DNA of 20,587 nt, from NCBI GenBank assembly GCA_045536815.1, contig JAZSOH010000032.1, positions 1 through 20,587 of the forward strand. Reading direction: 5' to 3'. Position numbers and translations under genes: made by a program. The notes beneath the pieces are model-generated. The model ran no database searches and was not told the origin of the DNA. It was given only the letters and a program-made list of their open reading frames with translations. Below are positions 7,789 through 15,013 of this stretch, piece after piece. Every line of letters begins with the position of its first letter. Positions within the stretch are counted from its first letter, which is position 1. This DNA comes from UMGS1279 sp045536815 (GTDB lineage: Bacteria; Bacillota; Clostridia; Oscillospirales; Acutalibacteraceae).

Positions 7789-8709
7789 TTGAAGATTTTA
7801 AAACTTGCACCTTGTTTAAAAGAAATTATTTGGGGCGGCACAAAGCTTATAACAAAATATAAGATGGAGACCGACCTTAAAAATGTTGCTGAGGCTTGGG
7901 TGCTTTCCGCCCATAAAGGAAACGAAAGTACCGTTTCAAATGGTGAGTATACAGGGTTTACTTTAAGCGAAGCCATAGATAGAATGGGTAAGGAATGTTT
8001 GGGTATAAACGGCGAAAAATTCACCTACTTTCCAATTCTTATAAAGCTTATTGATGCGAAAGACAGACTTTCTGTTCAGGTACACCCCGATGACGAATTT
8101 GCCCTTAAAAACGAGGGCGAATATGGCAAAACGGAAATGTGGTATATTGTCGACTGTGACGAGGGAGCTGAGCTTTATTTCGGCTTTAAGGAAAAAATAA
8201 GTAAAAAAGAGTTTGAAGAAAGAATAAAAAACAATACCTTAACTGAGGTTTTAAATAATGTTCCGGTTAAAAAGGGCGATGTATTTTTTATACCCTCAGG
8301 CACAGTCCATGCTATTGGTGCAGGTATTTTAATAGCCGAAATTCAACAAAACTCAAACACAACCTATCGTATATATGATTACGGTAGAGTTGGCGCAGAC
8401 AATAAGCCGAGAGAACTGCATATAGAAAAAGCGCTAAAAACGGCAGTTTTAGATAAGCCACATCCCCAAAAAACATATACGGGCGGCACCTTGGCCGAGA
8501 GTGATTATTTTAAGGTTAAGAAATTTGAGGTTAAGGAAAGACTTAAACTGAGTGTTGATGAAAAAAGCTTTTCTTCTATTTTAGTGCTTGAAGGAAAACT
8601 TTCTGCCGATGGAGTGGAGTTTTCGGCAGGCGAGTGTGGGTTTATTCCCGCAAACAGCGGTGAAATAATTATAAGCGGAAACGGTACTTTTATTGAAAGC
8701 AGGGTTTAA
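7789..8709 (+). CDS. manA: Mannose-6-phosphate isomerase, class I (short Firmicute type)
   Basis: The enzyme interconverts mannose-6-phosphate and fructose-6-phosphate, linking mannose use or GDP-mannose synthesis to glycolysis. The 306 residues match the short zinc-dependent form found in Firmicutes. Zinc ligands are visible: Gln97 and His99 in SVQVHPDD, Glu116 in KTEMWYI and His174 in SGTVHAIGAG. IQQNSNTTYRIYDYGR (185-200) is a further family stretch; the C-terminal cupin part is present. The start is TTG 7789, with GGAGG seven bases upstream and no ATG nearby. It lies 15 bases after the ABC transporter gene and directly abuts trmL, so all three are co-transcribed. Confidence 0.9.
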   Translation: MKILKLAPCLKEIIWGGTKLITKYKMETDLKNVAEAWVLSAHKGNESTVSNGEYTGFTLSEAIDRMGKECLGINGEKFTYFPILIKLIDAKDRLSVQVHPDDEFALKNEGEYGKTEMWYIVDCDEGAELYFGFKEKISKKEFEERIKNNTLTEVLNNVPVKKGDVFFIPSGTVHAIGAGILIAEIQQNSNTTYRIYDYGRVGADNKPRELHIEKALKTAVLDKPHPQKTYTGGTLAESDYFKVKKFEVKERLKLSVDEKSFSSILVLEGKLSADGVEFSAGECGFIPANSGEIIISGNGTFIESRV

Positions 8710-9243
8710 ATGAGCGTACTTAATATAGTTTTGGTAGAGCCCGAAATACCGCAAAATACAGGAAATATTGCAAGAACCTGTGCCGCAACAGGTGCGAGGC
8801 TTCATATTGTGGAGCCTATGGGCTTTAAAATTGACGATAAAAAGCTTAAAAGAGCGGGACTTGATTATTGGCATCTTTTGGACATAACATATTATAAAGA
8901 CATTGACGATTTTTTCGAAAAAAACAGCGGCGGAAACTACTTTTTCTTCACAACCAAGGGAAGAAAGGTATATTCCGATGTTTCTTACCCCGACAATAGT
9001 TTTATTATTTTTGGTAAAGAAACAAAAGGCCTGCCCGAAGAACTGTTGCTTAAATTCCCCGATAATGCAGTTAGAGTACCAATGACTACGGGCGCGAGGT
9101 CGCTTAATCTTTCAAATACGGTTGCTTTGGCGGCCTATGAGGTTTTAAGACAGTGGAAATTTCCTGAGCTTCAAAATAAAGGTGAGCTTCATAGGTATGA
9201 TTGGGATACAGGGGAATTGCGAGAAATTGAAATAAAAGGATAA
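8710..9243 (+). CDS. trmL: tRNA (cytidine/uridine-34-2'-O)-methyltransferase TrmL
   Basis: This SPOUT-class enzyme methylates the ribose of the wobble nucleotide in certain leucine tRNAs, using S-adenosylmethionine. The 177 residues are close to the family's usual 155-180. Three motifs are visible: PQNTGNIAR (14-22), FGKETKGLP (101-109) and VPMTTGARSLNLS (123-135). The last two form the trefoil knot that binds the cofactor. Its ATG immediately follows the manA stop codon, with a weak AGCAGGG site inside manA, so translation is probably coupled. No strong terminator follows; only A/T-rich imperfect hairpins occur before the pgk promoter. Confidence 0.92.
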   Translation: MSVLNIVLVEPEIPQNTGNIARTCAATGARLHIVEPMGFKIDDKKLKRAGLDYWHLLDITYYKDIDDFFEKNSGGNYFFFTTKGRKVYSDVSYPDNSFIIFGKETKGLPEELLLKFPDNAVRVPMTTGARSLNLSNTVALAAYEVLRQWKFPELQNKGELHRYDWDTGELREIEIKG

Positions 9244-9318
9244 TAAATAAAATAATATTTATTTTCGAAAAAAGAATAAATTTTCATAAAAATTGAGGAA
9301 TATTTCGTAAATAACTTG

Positions 9319-9347
9319 TTGCAAAAACTTTATTTTTTTGGTAAAAT
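9319..9347 (+). promoter_or_regulatory. Sigma-A promoter of the pgk-tpiA-gpmI cluster
   Basis: TTGCAA at 9319-9324, a 17-base spacer with a T run, and TAAAAT at 9342-9347. It lies inside the 5' extension of the longest open frame, which argues that translation starts downstream at 9400. Confidence 0.7.
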
Positions 9348-9399
9348 AAAGTTTGTGGATATTTTAACAAATCAAACACTTGTTGAAAGGATGTTTACT

Positions 9400-10590
9400 A
9401 TGGCAAAACTTAACAAAAAAACTATTGAGGATGTTGAGGTAAAAGGCAAACGAGTTTTAGTTCGTTGCGACTTTAACGTTCCGCTTAAAGAGGGCGTTAT
9501 TACTAACGATAAAAGAATCGTTGCTTCTCTTCCCACAATTAAATATCTTCTTGAAAATGGCGCAAAGGTTATTCTTTGCTCACACCTTGGTCGCCCGAAG
9601 GGTGAAGTTGTTCCCGAGTTTTCTTTAAAACCTGTTGCGGCTCGTCTTTCTGAGCTTTTAGGTCAAGAAGTTAAAATGGCTTGTGACGTTGTTGGCGAAT
9701 GTGCTAATAAGCTTGCAAGCGAGCTTAAAGAAGGCGAAGTTTTACTTCTTGAAAACGTTCGCTACGAAAAAGGCGAAACAAAGAATGATGAAGAGCTTTC
9801 AAAGAAATTTGCCGCTTTGGCAGACATCTTTGTTAACGACGCTTTCGGTTCTGCTCACCGCGCACACTCTTCTACAACCGGTGTTGCTGATTACATTCCT
9901 GCTGTTGGCGGTTACCTCATCAATAAGGAAATTGAGTTTATCGGCGGCGCTTTAGAGGCTCCTAAACGTCCTTTGGTTGCCATTTTGGGTGGTGCAAAGG
10001 TTAGTGATAAAATCGGTGTTATCACAAACCTTATCCAAAAGGTTGACACACTTATTATCGGCGGCGGTATGGCATATACCTTTATGAAGGCTTTGGGCCA
10101 TAACATCGGCGACTCTCTTTTAGATGCAGAAAATATTGAACTTGCAAAAGAAATGATGGCTTCTGCTAAGGCTAAGGGCGTTAAGTTCCTTATCCCTGTT
10201 GATAACCGCGTAGGTAAGGAATATAAAGAAGATACCGAAAATATGGTAGTAAATTCTGACGAAATTCCTGATGGTTGGATGGGTCTTGATATCGGACCTG
10301 AAACCGAGAAACTTTTTGCAGACGCTTTGGTTAATGCAGGTACAGTAATTTGGAACGGACCTATGGGCGTTTCTGAATGGAAAAACTTCGAAAGCGGTAC
10401 TGTAGCGGTTGCTACTGCGGTTGCAAATTCAGGTGCTATTTCGGTTATTGGCGGTGGCGACTCTGTTGCTGCAGTTACCAAGCTTGGCTTTGCTGATAAG
10501 ATGTCACATATCTCTACCGGTGGTGGCGCATCTCTCGAATTCTTAGAGGGTAAAGAGCTTCCCGGTATTGCGGCTCTTAACGATAAATAA
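9400..10590 (+). CDS. pgk: Phosphoglycerate kinase
   Basis: The enzyme transfers phosphate from 1,3-bisphosphoglycerate to ADP in glycolysis. From ATG 9400 the product is 396 residues, the normal bacterial length. Visible motifs are RCDFNVP (22-28), SHLGRPKG (61-68), the AFGSAHRAHSSTTG segment of the N-terminal substrate site, and GGGDSVAAV near the C-terminus in the nucleotide domain. The open frame extends upstream to TTG 9316, but that region contains the promoter. GAAAGGA at 9385-9391 is nine bases before ATG 9400, and ATG 9391 overlaps this site, so 9400 is preferred. It is first in a glycolytic cluster. Frequent GTT, GCT and CTT codons fit high expression. Confidence 0.97.
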   Translation: MAKLNKKTIEDVEVKGKRVLVRCDFNVPLKEGVITNDKRIVASLPTIKYLLENGAKVILCSHLGRPKGEVVPEFSLKPVAARLSELLGQEVKMACDVVGECANKLASELKEGEVLLLENVRYEKGETKNDEELSKKFAALADIFVNDAFGSAHRAHSSTTGVADYIPAVGGYLINKEIEFIGGALEAPKRPLVAILGGAKVSDKIGVITNLIQKVDTLIIGGGMAYTFMKALGHNIGDSLLDAENIELAKEMMASAKAKGVKFLIPVDNRVGKEYKEDTENMVVNSDEIPDGWMGLDIGPETEKLFADALVNAGTVIWNGPMGVSEWKNFESGTVAVATAVANSGAISVIGGGDSVAAVTKLGFADKMSHISTGGGASLEFLEGKELPGIAALNDK

Positions 10591-10602
10591 TTAGTTTTTA
10601 AT

Positions 10603-10629
10603 ATAGCCGTCACAAACAGTGGCGGCTAT
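10603..10629 (+). other. Intergenic hairpin between pgk and tpiA
   Basis: ATAGCCGTCAC (10603-10613) pairs fully with GTGGCGGCTAT (10619-10629), allowing one G-U pair, around an AAACA loop. The following TGGGTATTTT is a poor U run. It may be an mRNA-stabilising or processing hairpin, or a weak terminator that tunes expression between the two genes. Confidence 0.55.
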
Positions 10630-10695
10630 TGGGTATTTTAAAATCAAAGGTTTTGGCTTTTTGGTTTAATAAAAGTTAAATTTGGAGGAAGAATA

Positions 10696-11463
10696 ATGAA
10701 TAAAGCAAAACGTTCTGCAGTTATCGCAGGTAACTGGAAAATGAATAAAACTCCCGCAGAGACAACTGCACTTATAAATGAAATGAAACCCCTTGTTGCA
10801 GATGCTAACTGTGATGTAGTTCTTTGCGTACCTTTTACATCTATTGCCGCAGCTATCGAGGCTGCAAAAGGCTCTAACATTAAAATTGGTGCAGAGAATG
10901 TTCACTTTAAGGCTTCGGGCGCTTATACAGGTGAAATCTCGGCAGAGATGCTTACTGCTTGTGGTGTTGAATATGTTGTTATCGGTCATAGCGAGAGAAG
11001 ACAGTATTTTGGCGAGACCGACCAAACCGTAAACCTTCGTACACTTGCCGCTTTAAATGCAGGTCTTAAGGCTATCGTTTGCGTTGGTGAAACCTTAGAG
11101 CAAAGAGAACTTGGTTACACCGAAACCTTACTTAAATATCAAACAAAAATGGCTCTTACAAACGTTACAAAAGAGCAGCTTAAAAATGTTATTATCGCTT
11201 ACGAGCCTGTTTGGGCTATTGGTACAGGCGTTACCGCTACTGCTGACCAGGCAGATGAAGGAAACGGTTTTGTTCGTGAAGCTATTAAAGAGGCTTACGG
11301 CGAAGAGGTTTCGGAAACCGTTACAATTCAGTACGGTGGCTCTATGAACGCTAAAAATGCAGACGAGCTTTTAGCAAAGCTTAATGTTGATGGCGGTCTT
11401 ATCGGCGGCGCTTCACTTAAGGCTGAAGATTTTTCAGTTATTGTTAAAGCCGCAAGTAAATAA
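10696..11463 (+). CDS. tpiA: Triosephosphate isomerase
   Basis: The enzyme interconverts dihydroxyacetone phosphate and glyceraldehyde-3-phosphate. The 255-residue TIM barrel has all catalytic residues: Asn13 and Lys15 in NWKMN, His98 in VIGHSERR and Glu170 in AYEPVWAIGTG, whose last part is the mobile active-site loop. The phosphate-binding YGGSMN and the GGLIGGASL stretch near the C-terminus are intact. ATG 10696 has GGAGGAAG seven bases upstream. It is the second gene of the pgk-tpiA-gpmI cluster, 105 bases after pgk, with a hairpin in the gap. Confidence 0.97.
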   Translation: MNKAKRSAVIAGNWKMNKTPAETTALINEMKPLVADANCDVVLCVPFTSIAAAIEAAKGSNIKIGAENVHFKASGAYTGEISAEMLTACGVEYVVIGHSERRQYFGETDQTVNLRTLAALNAGLKAIVCVGETLEQRELGYTETLLKYQTKMALTNVTKEQLKNVIIAYEPVWAIGTGVTATADQADEGNGFVREAIKEAYGEEVSETVTIQYGGSMNAKNADELLAKLNVDGGLIGGASLKAEDFSVIVKAASK

Positions 11464-11483
11464 TTTTAGTTTATAAAACTTTG

Positions 11484-11511
11484 ATAAGGTCGGTTAATCC
11501 GACCTTATTTT
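11484..11511 (+). terminator. Short hairpin with weak U run between tpiA and gpmI
   Basis: ATAAGGTCGG (11484-11493) pairs perfectly with CCGACCTTAT (11499-11508) around TTAAT, followed by only three or four T's. It is probably a partial terminator or processing hairpin. The gpmI ribosome site, GAAAGGA, follows within 10 bases. Confidence 0.5.
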
Positions 11512-11526
11512 GCGAAAGGAAAATTT

Positions 11527-13044
11527 ATGAAAAAACCTGTTGTTTTATGTATTATGGACGGCTTTGGTATCAGAGATGAAGAAAAGGGTAATGCCATTAA
11601 AGCCGCCAAAACTCCTAACCTTACAAAGCTTTTTAGCGAAAATCCTTTTACTACTATAGGCGCTTCGGGTCTTGATGTTGGTTTACCCGACGGCCAAATG
11701 GGTAATAGCGAGGTTGGGCATACTAATATTGGTGCCGGTAGGGTTGTATATCAAATGCTTGTTAAAATCTCAAAATCAATTACCGATGGTGACTTTTTTG
11801 ATATTGCAGCACTAAAAAGCGCTGTAGAAAACTGCAAGAAGAATGATTCGGCCTTACACCTAATCGGTCTTTTGTCCGACGGCGGTGTTCATAGTCATAT
11901 TGAGCATTTGTATGGTCTTTTAGAACTTGCTAAGAAAAACGGACTGAATAAGGTTTACGTTCACTGCCTTATGGATGGACGAGATGTTTCTACCACTTCG
12001 GGCGTTGGCTTTGTTAAAGATTTAGAGCAAAAAATGGCAGAGCTTTCGGTAGGCAAAATTGCTACCGTTATGGGTAGGTACTACGCTATGGACCGCGACT
12101 TTGCTTGGGATAGAGTTGAAAAGGCTTATGCCGCTATGGTTTATGGTGAAGGTGTTCAAAATGGTAGCGCAGTAAACGCTATGGAAGAGTCATATAAAAA
12201 TGACGTTACCGATGAATTTATAGTTCCCACCGTTATCGATAAGAACGGTATGATTAAAGCAAATGATAGTATAGTTTCCTTTAACTTCCGCCCCGATAGA
12301 GCAAGGCAGTTTACAAGAACCTTTGTTGACGAGGCTTTTGATGGCTTTGAGCGTAAAAATGGTTTCTTCCCTGTAAACTATGTTTGTATGACACAGTATG
12401 ACGAAACTATGCCAAACGTTTCAGTTGCGTTCCCACCCGAAGAGCTTAAAATGACTATGGGTGAGGTTTTGGCTAAGAACGGTAGAACACAGCTTAGAAT
12501 TGCCGAAACACAAAAATACGCACACGTTACCTTCTTCTTCAATGGCGGCGAGGAAAAAACCTTTGATGGTGAGGATAGAATTCTTATTAAATCACCCGAT
12601 GTGCCAACCTTTGACCTTATGCCTGAAATGAGCGCATATCCCGTATGCGATGCGGTTTGTGAGCAAATTGAAAGCGGTAAATATGATGCAGTTATTCTTA
12701 ATTTTGCTAACTGCGATATGGTTGGCCATACAGGTATTTTCGATGCCGCAGTTAAGGCGGTAGAAGCAGTTGATGCATGTGTTGGTAGGGTAGTTGAGTC
12801 GACTCTTTCAAAAGGCGGCGCAGTTTTAATCACTGCCGACCATGGTAACGCCGACTTTATGTTTGACGAAAAGGGTGAACCCTTTACACCACATACAACA
12901 AATCCTGTACCTTTCTGTGTGGTAGGATATGACTGTGAGCTTAAAAGCACAGGTCGTCTTGCAGATATTGCACCAACTGCACTAGAGATTATGGGAATCG
13001 ACAAACCGGAAGAAATGAATGGCGAAAGTCTTATTTCAAAATAA
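11527..13044 (+). CDS. gpmI: 2,3-bisphosphoglycerate-independent phosphoglycerate mutase
   Basis: This manganese enzyme converts 3- to 2-phosphoglycerate through a phosphoserine intermediate. The 505-residue length is typical. Asp11 (CIMDGFG) and the catalytic Ser61 in DGQMGNSEVGH are present. Later stretches include HCLMDGRDVSTTS, RYYAMDRDFAWDR, NFRPDRARQ, NCDMVGHTG and TADHGNADFM, which supply substrate and metal ligands. In Bacillus and Clostridium this enzyme type is pH-sensitive and important during sporulation and germination, which suits this organism. GAAAGGA lies before ATG 11527. It completes the pgk-tpiA-gpmI cluster and is followed after 20 bases by the DUF1858 gene. Confidence 0.97.
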   Translation: MKKPVVLCIMDGFGIRDEEKGNAIKAAKTPNLTKLFSENPFTTIGASGLDVGLPDGQMGNSEVGHTNIGAGRVVYQMLVKISKSITDGDFFDIAALKSAVENCKKNDSALHLIGLLSDGGVHSHIEHLYGLLELAKKNGLNKVYVHCLMDGRDVSTTSGVGFVKDLEQKMAELSVGKIATVMGRYYAMDRDFAWDRVEKAYAAMVYGEGVQNGSAVNAMEESYKNDVTDEFIVPTVIDKNGMIKANDSIVSFNFRPDRARQFTRTFVDEAFDGFERKNGFFPVNYVCMTQYDETMPNVSVAFPPEELKMTMGEVLAKNGRTQLRIAETQKYAHVTFFFNGGEEKTFDGEDRILIKSPDVPTFDLMPEMSAYPVCDAVCEQIESGKYDAVILNFANCDMVGHTGIFDAAVKAVEAVDACVGRVVESTLSKGGAVLITADHGNADFMFDEKGEPFTPHTTNPVPFCVVGYDCELKSTGRLADIAPTALEIMGIDKPEEMNGESLISK

Positions 13045-13064
13045 AAAATGAAAGGAAAGTTAAA

Positions 13065-13265
13065 ATGACTGTTACTAAAGATTCAATTATTGGCGATATT
13101 TTGGATATGGATGTTGACACTGCAGAATATTTCTTTGAAATTGGTATGCACTGTCTTGGTTGCCCTGCTTCAAGGGGAGAGAGCATAGCCGACGCTTGTG
13201 CAGCACACGGCACAAATGCAGACGAGCTTGTTGCAAAGCTTAATGCTCATTTTAGCGGCAAATAA
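13065..13265 (+). CDS. DUF1858 small redox-disulfide domain protein
   Basis: The 66-residue protein matches the DUF1858 family, small helical domains often seen with hybrid-cluster proteins and proposed to form a redox-active disulfide. The typical pattern is present: an N-terminal ITKDSIIGDIL-like segment, then EIGMHCLGCPAS with Cys30 and Cys33, then ESIADACAAHG. No hybrid-cluster gene is in the window. AAAGGAAAG precedes ATG 13065. It follows gpmI by 20 bases, and its stop codon overlaps the trmK start by one base (TAATG), so the pair is translationally coupled. The biochemical role is unknown. Confidence 0.88.
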   Translation: MTVTKDSIIGDILDMDVDTAEYFFEIGMHCLGCPASRGESIADACAAHGTNADELVAKLNAHFSGK

Positions 13266-13963
13266 TGGCTCTTTTAAACAGTAGGCTACTTTTAGCGGCC
13301 GAGCTTTTGGGTGAGGTGGAAACCGTTTGTGATATTGGTACCGACCATGCTCTTTTACCTATTTATTTGGTTAAAAATAAACAGGCTAAGAGGGTTGTTG
13401 CCTGCGATATTGCAAAAGGACCTCTTGCTAAAGCTAAAGAAAATGTTTTGAAAAACGGCGTAGCGGATAAAATTTCGCTGCGCCTTGCAAATGGTCTTGA
13501 CGGCGTTAAACCGAACGAATGTGAGGCGGTTATAATCGCGGGTATGGGTGGAGAAACTATAGCCGAAATCATCTCACGTGCACCTTGGCTTAAAACTGCA
13601 AAACAAACCCTTGTTTTGCAACCAATGACGGCTGATGATAGGCTTCGTGAATTTTTGGTCCACGAGGGCTTTGAAATTTTAACCGAAAAATGCACCTTTT
13701 CGGCGGGAAGAGTTTATACAGTTATAAAGGCTAAATTTTCGGGAGAAGATATAACCGTTTCAAAAGATTTTTATTACATAGGTAAAATTTTAGACCAAGA
13801 AAATGTGACTATGGAAGCCGAAATTGCCTTTGTTAAAAAACACCTTAAAAGTATGAAAAAATGCCTTAAGGATATTGAGGGCGTTGAGCGCAGAAAAGAC
13901 CTTTACGAAAGAATTTCGGGGGCATTACCTCTTATAGAAGAAAAACTCAAAAAGTTTATTTAA
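13265..13963 (+). CDS. trmK: tRNA (adenine-22-N1)-methyltransferase TrmK
   Basis: This enzyme methylates N1 of A22 in the D-loop of tRNAs, mainly in Gram-positive bacteria. The 232-residue protein has a class I methyltransferase fold: motif I CDIGTDHALLP (22-32), VACDIAKGPL (45-54) and the family-specific IIAGMGGETI (90-99), followed by LVLQPMTADDRLREFL. The C-terminal part is a charged, probably coiled-coil segment (about 175-215), as in Bacillus TrmK. The ATG overlaps the previous stop codon. In many Firmicutes trmK is next to the Nif3-like gene; here it follows a DUF1858 gene and ends the operon at the 13962-13996 terminator. Confidence 0.93.
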   Translation: MALLNSRLLLAAELLGEVETVCDIGTDHALLPIYLVKNKQAKRVVACDIAKGPLAKAKENVLKNGVADKISLRLANGLDGVKPNECEAVIIAGMGGETIAEIISRAPWLKTAKQTLVLQPMTADDRLREFLVHEGFEILTEKCTFSAGRVYTVIKAKFSGEDITVSKDFYYIGKILDQENVTMEAEIAFVKKHLKSMKKCLKDIEGVERRKDLYERISGALPLIEEKLKKFI

Positions 13964-13996
13964 AAAGCAGAAACGATTTCTCGTTTCTGCTTTTTT
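13962..13996 (+). terminator. Strong intrinsic terminator after trmK
   Basis: A perfect 15-bp stem (13962-13976 with 13981-13995; core GCAGAAACGA/TCGTTTCTGC) with a TTTC loop ends in a run of six T's. The left arm's A's could let it also serve transcripts from the right. Confidence 0.92.
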
Positions 13997-14033
13997 GTAT
14001 ACGGTTTTATGAGAACCTAAAACCCCTTAAACA

Positions 14034-14504
14034 TTATAATACGCTAATAATATTTTTACATTTCTTTATGGCATAATCCAAGGCGATTTTGGTGCCGCTT
14101 TTGCGGGTAGTTGGGAAGCCCTGTTCGTCATAATAGACAATACAATAGAGGCTTTTATCTATCATCTCATAGTTTCGCTCGACGTAAGCTGCTCTGCCTG
14201 ATTTCATTATCTTTTCGGGGTAATAGGTATCCTCGTAGCTTTCCAGTAAATAATTTTTATAGTGCTCACTTATATACGGATATTCTGCACGTACATAGAC
14301 TCGTTTTATGTGCGGGTATTTTTCTTTTATTTCGCTCACGAGTTTAATGCACAAACTATTAAAGCAGCTCTTGCTTCCGAAAAGAAATGTATCGACCTAT
14401 TTCTCAACAATCAGTTTCTCAATTATTTCAATAAGTTTTGATTTCAGTTCCCCAGTTTCGTTTATCTTTCTATGACCGAGGAAACAACAAGTTTTTTTAC
14501 ACAC
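14034..14504 (-). pseudogene. SLOG-type (YpsA/DUF1273-like) protein gene interrupted by an amber codon
   Basis: Only 14034-14354 is open from an ATG, but the same frame continues upstream to GTG 14504. It reads through one stop, TAG at 14399-14397, and codes for 156 residues in all. The N-terminal part starts MCKKTCCFLGHRKINET, and just after the TAG comes VDTFLFGSKS. Both are typical of the Rossmann-like SLOG family common in Clostridia. The C-terminal part has KEKYPHIKRVYVRAEYPYI, AAYVERNYEMIDKS and KSGTKIALDYAIKK. No frameshift is needed, so one change created the break. TAG also ends the spoVAF frame in this window, so it is presumably a normal stop here. GGTGG lies ten bases before the GTG. 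A shorter protein from ATG 14354 has no good ribosome site. Confidence 0.72.
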
Positions 14505-14530
14505 AATAAATCACCACCGACTTAAGTTTA

Positions 14531-14560
14531 CCATATATGGTCTAAAAAGTCCATATATGG
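14531..14560. promoter_or_regulatory. Two identical palindromes, probable operator
   Basis: CCATATATGG occurs at 14531-14540 and again at 14551-14560, 20 bases centre to centre, or about two helical turns. Each is a perfect palindrome, extended by A/T to ACCATATATGGT in the first copy. They lie in the gap between the SLOG remnant and the XRE regulator, just upstream of the regulator's -35 box. The geometry suits a dimeric repressor bound twice; the neighbouring XRE protein is the obvious candidate, by inference. Confidence 0.55.
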
Positions 14561-14566
14561 TCGATG

Positions 14567-14595
14567 TTGTTCCCCTAAAAAGCATAAACTATATA
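14567..14595 (+). promoter_or_regulatory. Probable promoter of the XRE regulator
   Basis: TTGTTC at 14567-14572 and TATATA at 14590-14595 are separated by 17 bases. The paired CCATATATGG sites lie directly upstream. Confidence 0.45.
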
Positions 14596-14611
14596 TAGAA
14601 CTTTTTAGGGG
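14572..14611 (+). promoter_or_regulatory. Inverted repeat covering the ribosome-binding site of the XRE gene
   Basis: CCCCTAAAAAG (14572-14582) is the exact complement of CTTTTTAGGGG (14601-14611), with an 18-base gap. The right arm contains the AGGGG ribosome site of the gene starting at 14619. If the transcript started upstream of the left arm, the hairpin would hide that site. If it starts at the -10 proposed at 14590-14595, the left arm is not transcribed and the repeat could act only as DNA. Confidence 0.45.
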
Positions 14612-14618
14612 TGATATT

Positions 14619-14861
14619 ATGGATACAAGAAAAGCCATAGCAAATAGATTATTAGAATTATGTGAGGAAAAGAGGTTATCGGTAAATGCTTTGGCAAGAA
14701 TCTCTGCAGTTCCACCTTCAACATTAAAGAATATAATAAATGGCGGAAGCAAGAACGCAGGTGTTGTTACACTTAAGAAATTATGTGATGGCTTAGAAAT
14801 ATCCCTTTATGATTTTTTTGACACTGAAACATTTAAAACTCTGGAACAGGAAATCAAATAA
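14619..14861 (+). CDS. Small XRE-family helix-turn-helix transcriptional regulator
   Basis: The 80-residue protein consists almost entirely of a Cro/CI-type helix-turn-helix domain. The recognition region is about residues 21-45 (SVNALARISAVPPSTLKNII), followed by VVTLKKLCDGLEISLYDFF, the usual last helices of the fold. There is no effector or dimerisation domain beyond a short C-terminal helix. ATG 14619 has AGGGG seven bases upstream. Such stand-alone regulators usually repress their own promoter, and the two palindromes just upstream fit that. It is divergent from a broken SLOG gene and ends at a strong terminator, so it is monocistronic. Confidence 0.88.
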   Translation: MDTRKAIANRLLELCEEKRLSVNALARISAVPPSTLKNIINGGSKNAGVVTLKKLCDGLEISLYDFFDTETFKTLEQEIK

Positions 14862-14875
14862 TTCTCTATTAACAA

Positions 14876-14908
14876 AAAACTCTCTGCTGAATTTCAGCAG
14901 AGAGTTTT
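14876..14908. terminator. Bidirectional intrinsic terminator after the XRE regulator
   Basis: A perfect 16-base inverted repeat (14876-14891 with 14893-14908; core ACTCTCTGCTGAA) is flanked by A's on the left and TTTT on the right. It insulates the accessory patch from the pepD operon. Confidence 0.88.
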
Positions 14909-14956
14909 ACTGTCCTTAAAGGTACGACATATACAGATTGTTTTTTTATTTAATTC

Positions 14957-14984
14957 TTGAAAAATTCAGGTTTAGGTGTATAAT
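14957..14984 (+). promoter_or_regulatory. Sigma-A promoter of the pepD-pepP-folC operon
   Basis: TTGAAA at 14957-14962, a 16-base spacer and a perfect TATAAT at 14979-14984, 29 bases before the pepD start. Confidence 0.72.
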
Positions 14985-15013
14985 AAATATATGTATTTAA
15001 AAGGGGCGATTTT

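Noticed and set aside
9316..9399. Twenty-eight extra N-terminal codons for phosphoglycerate kinase, starting at TTG 9316
   Set aside because: The stretch contains the -35 and -10 boxes, and the kinase family starts at the ATG at 9400, which has a good ribosome site.
9912..10613. Long minus-strand open frame of 233 codons opposite pgk
   Set aside because: It is a shadow of the highly biased pgk codons, with no ribosome site and low-complexity Ser/Pro/Ile-rich product.
12378..13004. Minus-strand open frame of 208 codons opposite gpmI
   Set aside because: It lies wholly within a well-conserved gene, and its composition is that of an antisense shadow.
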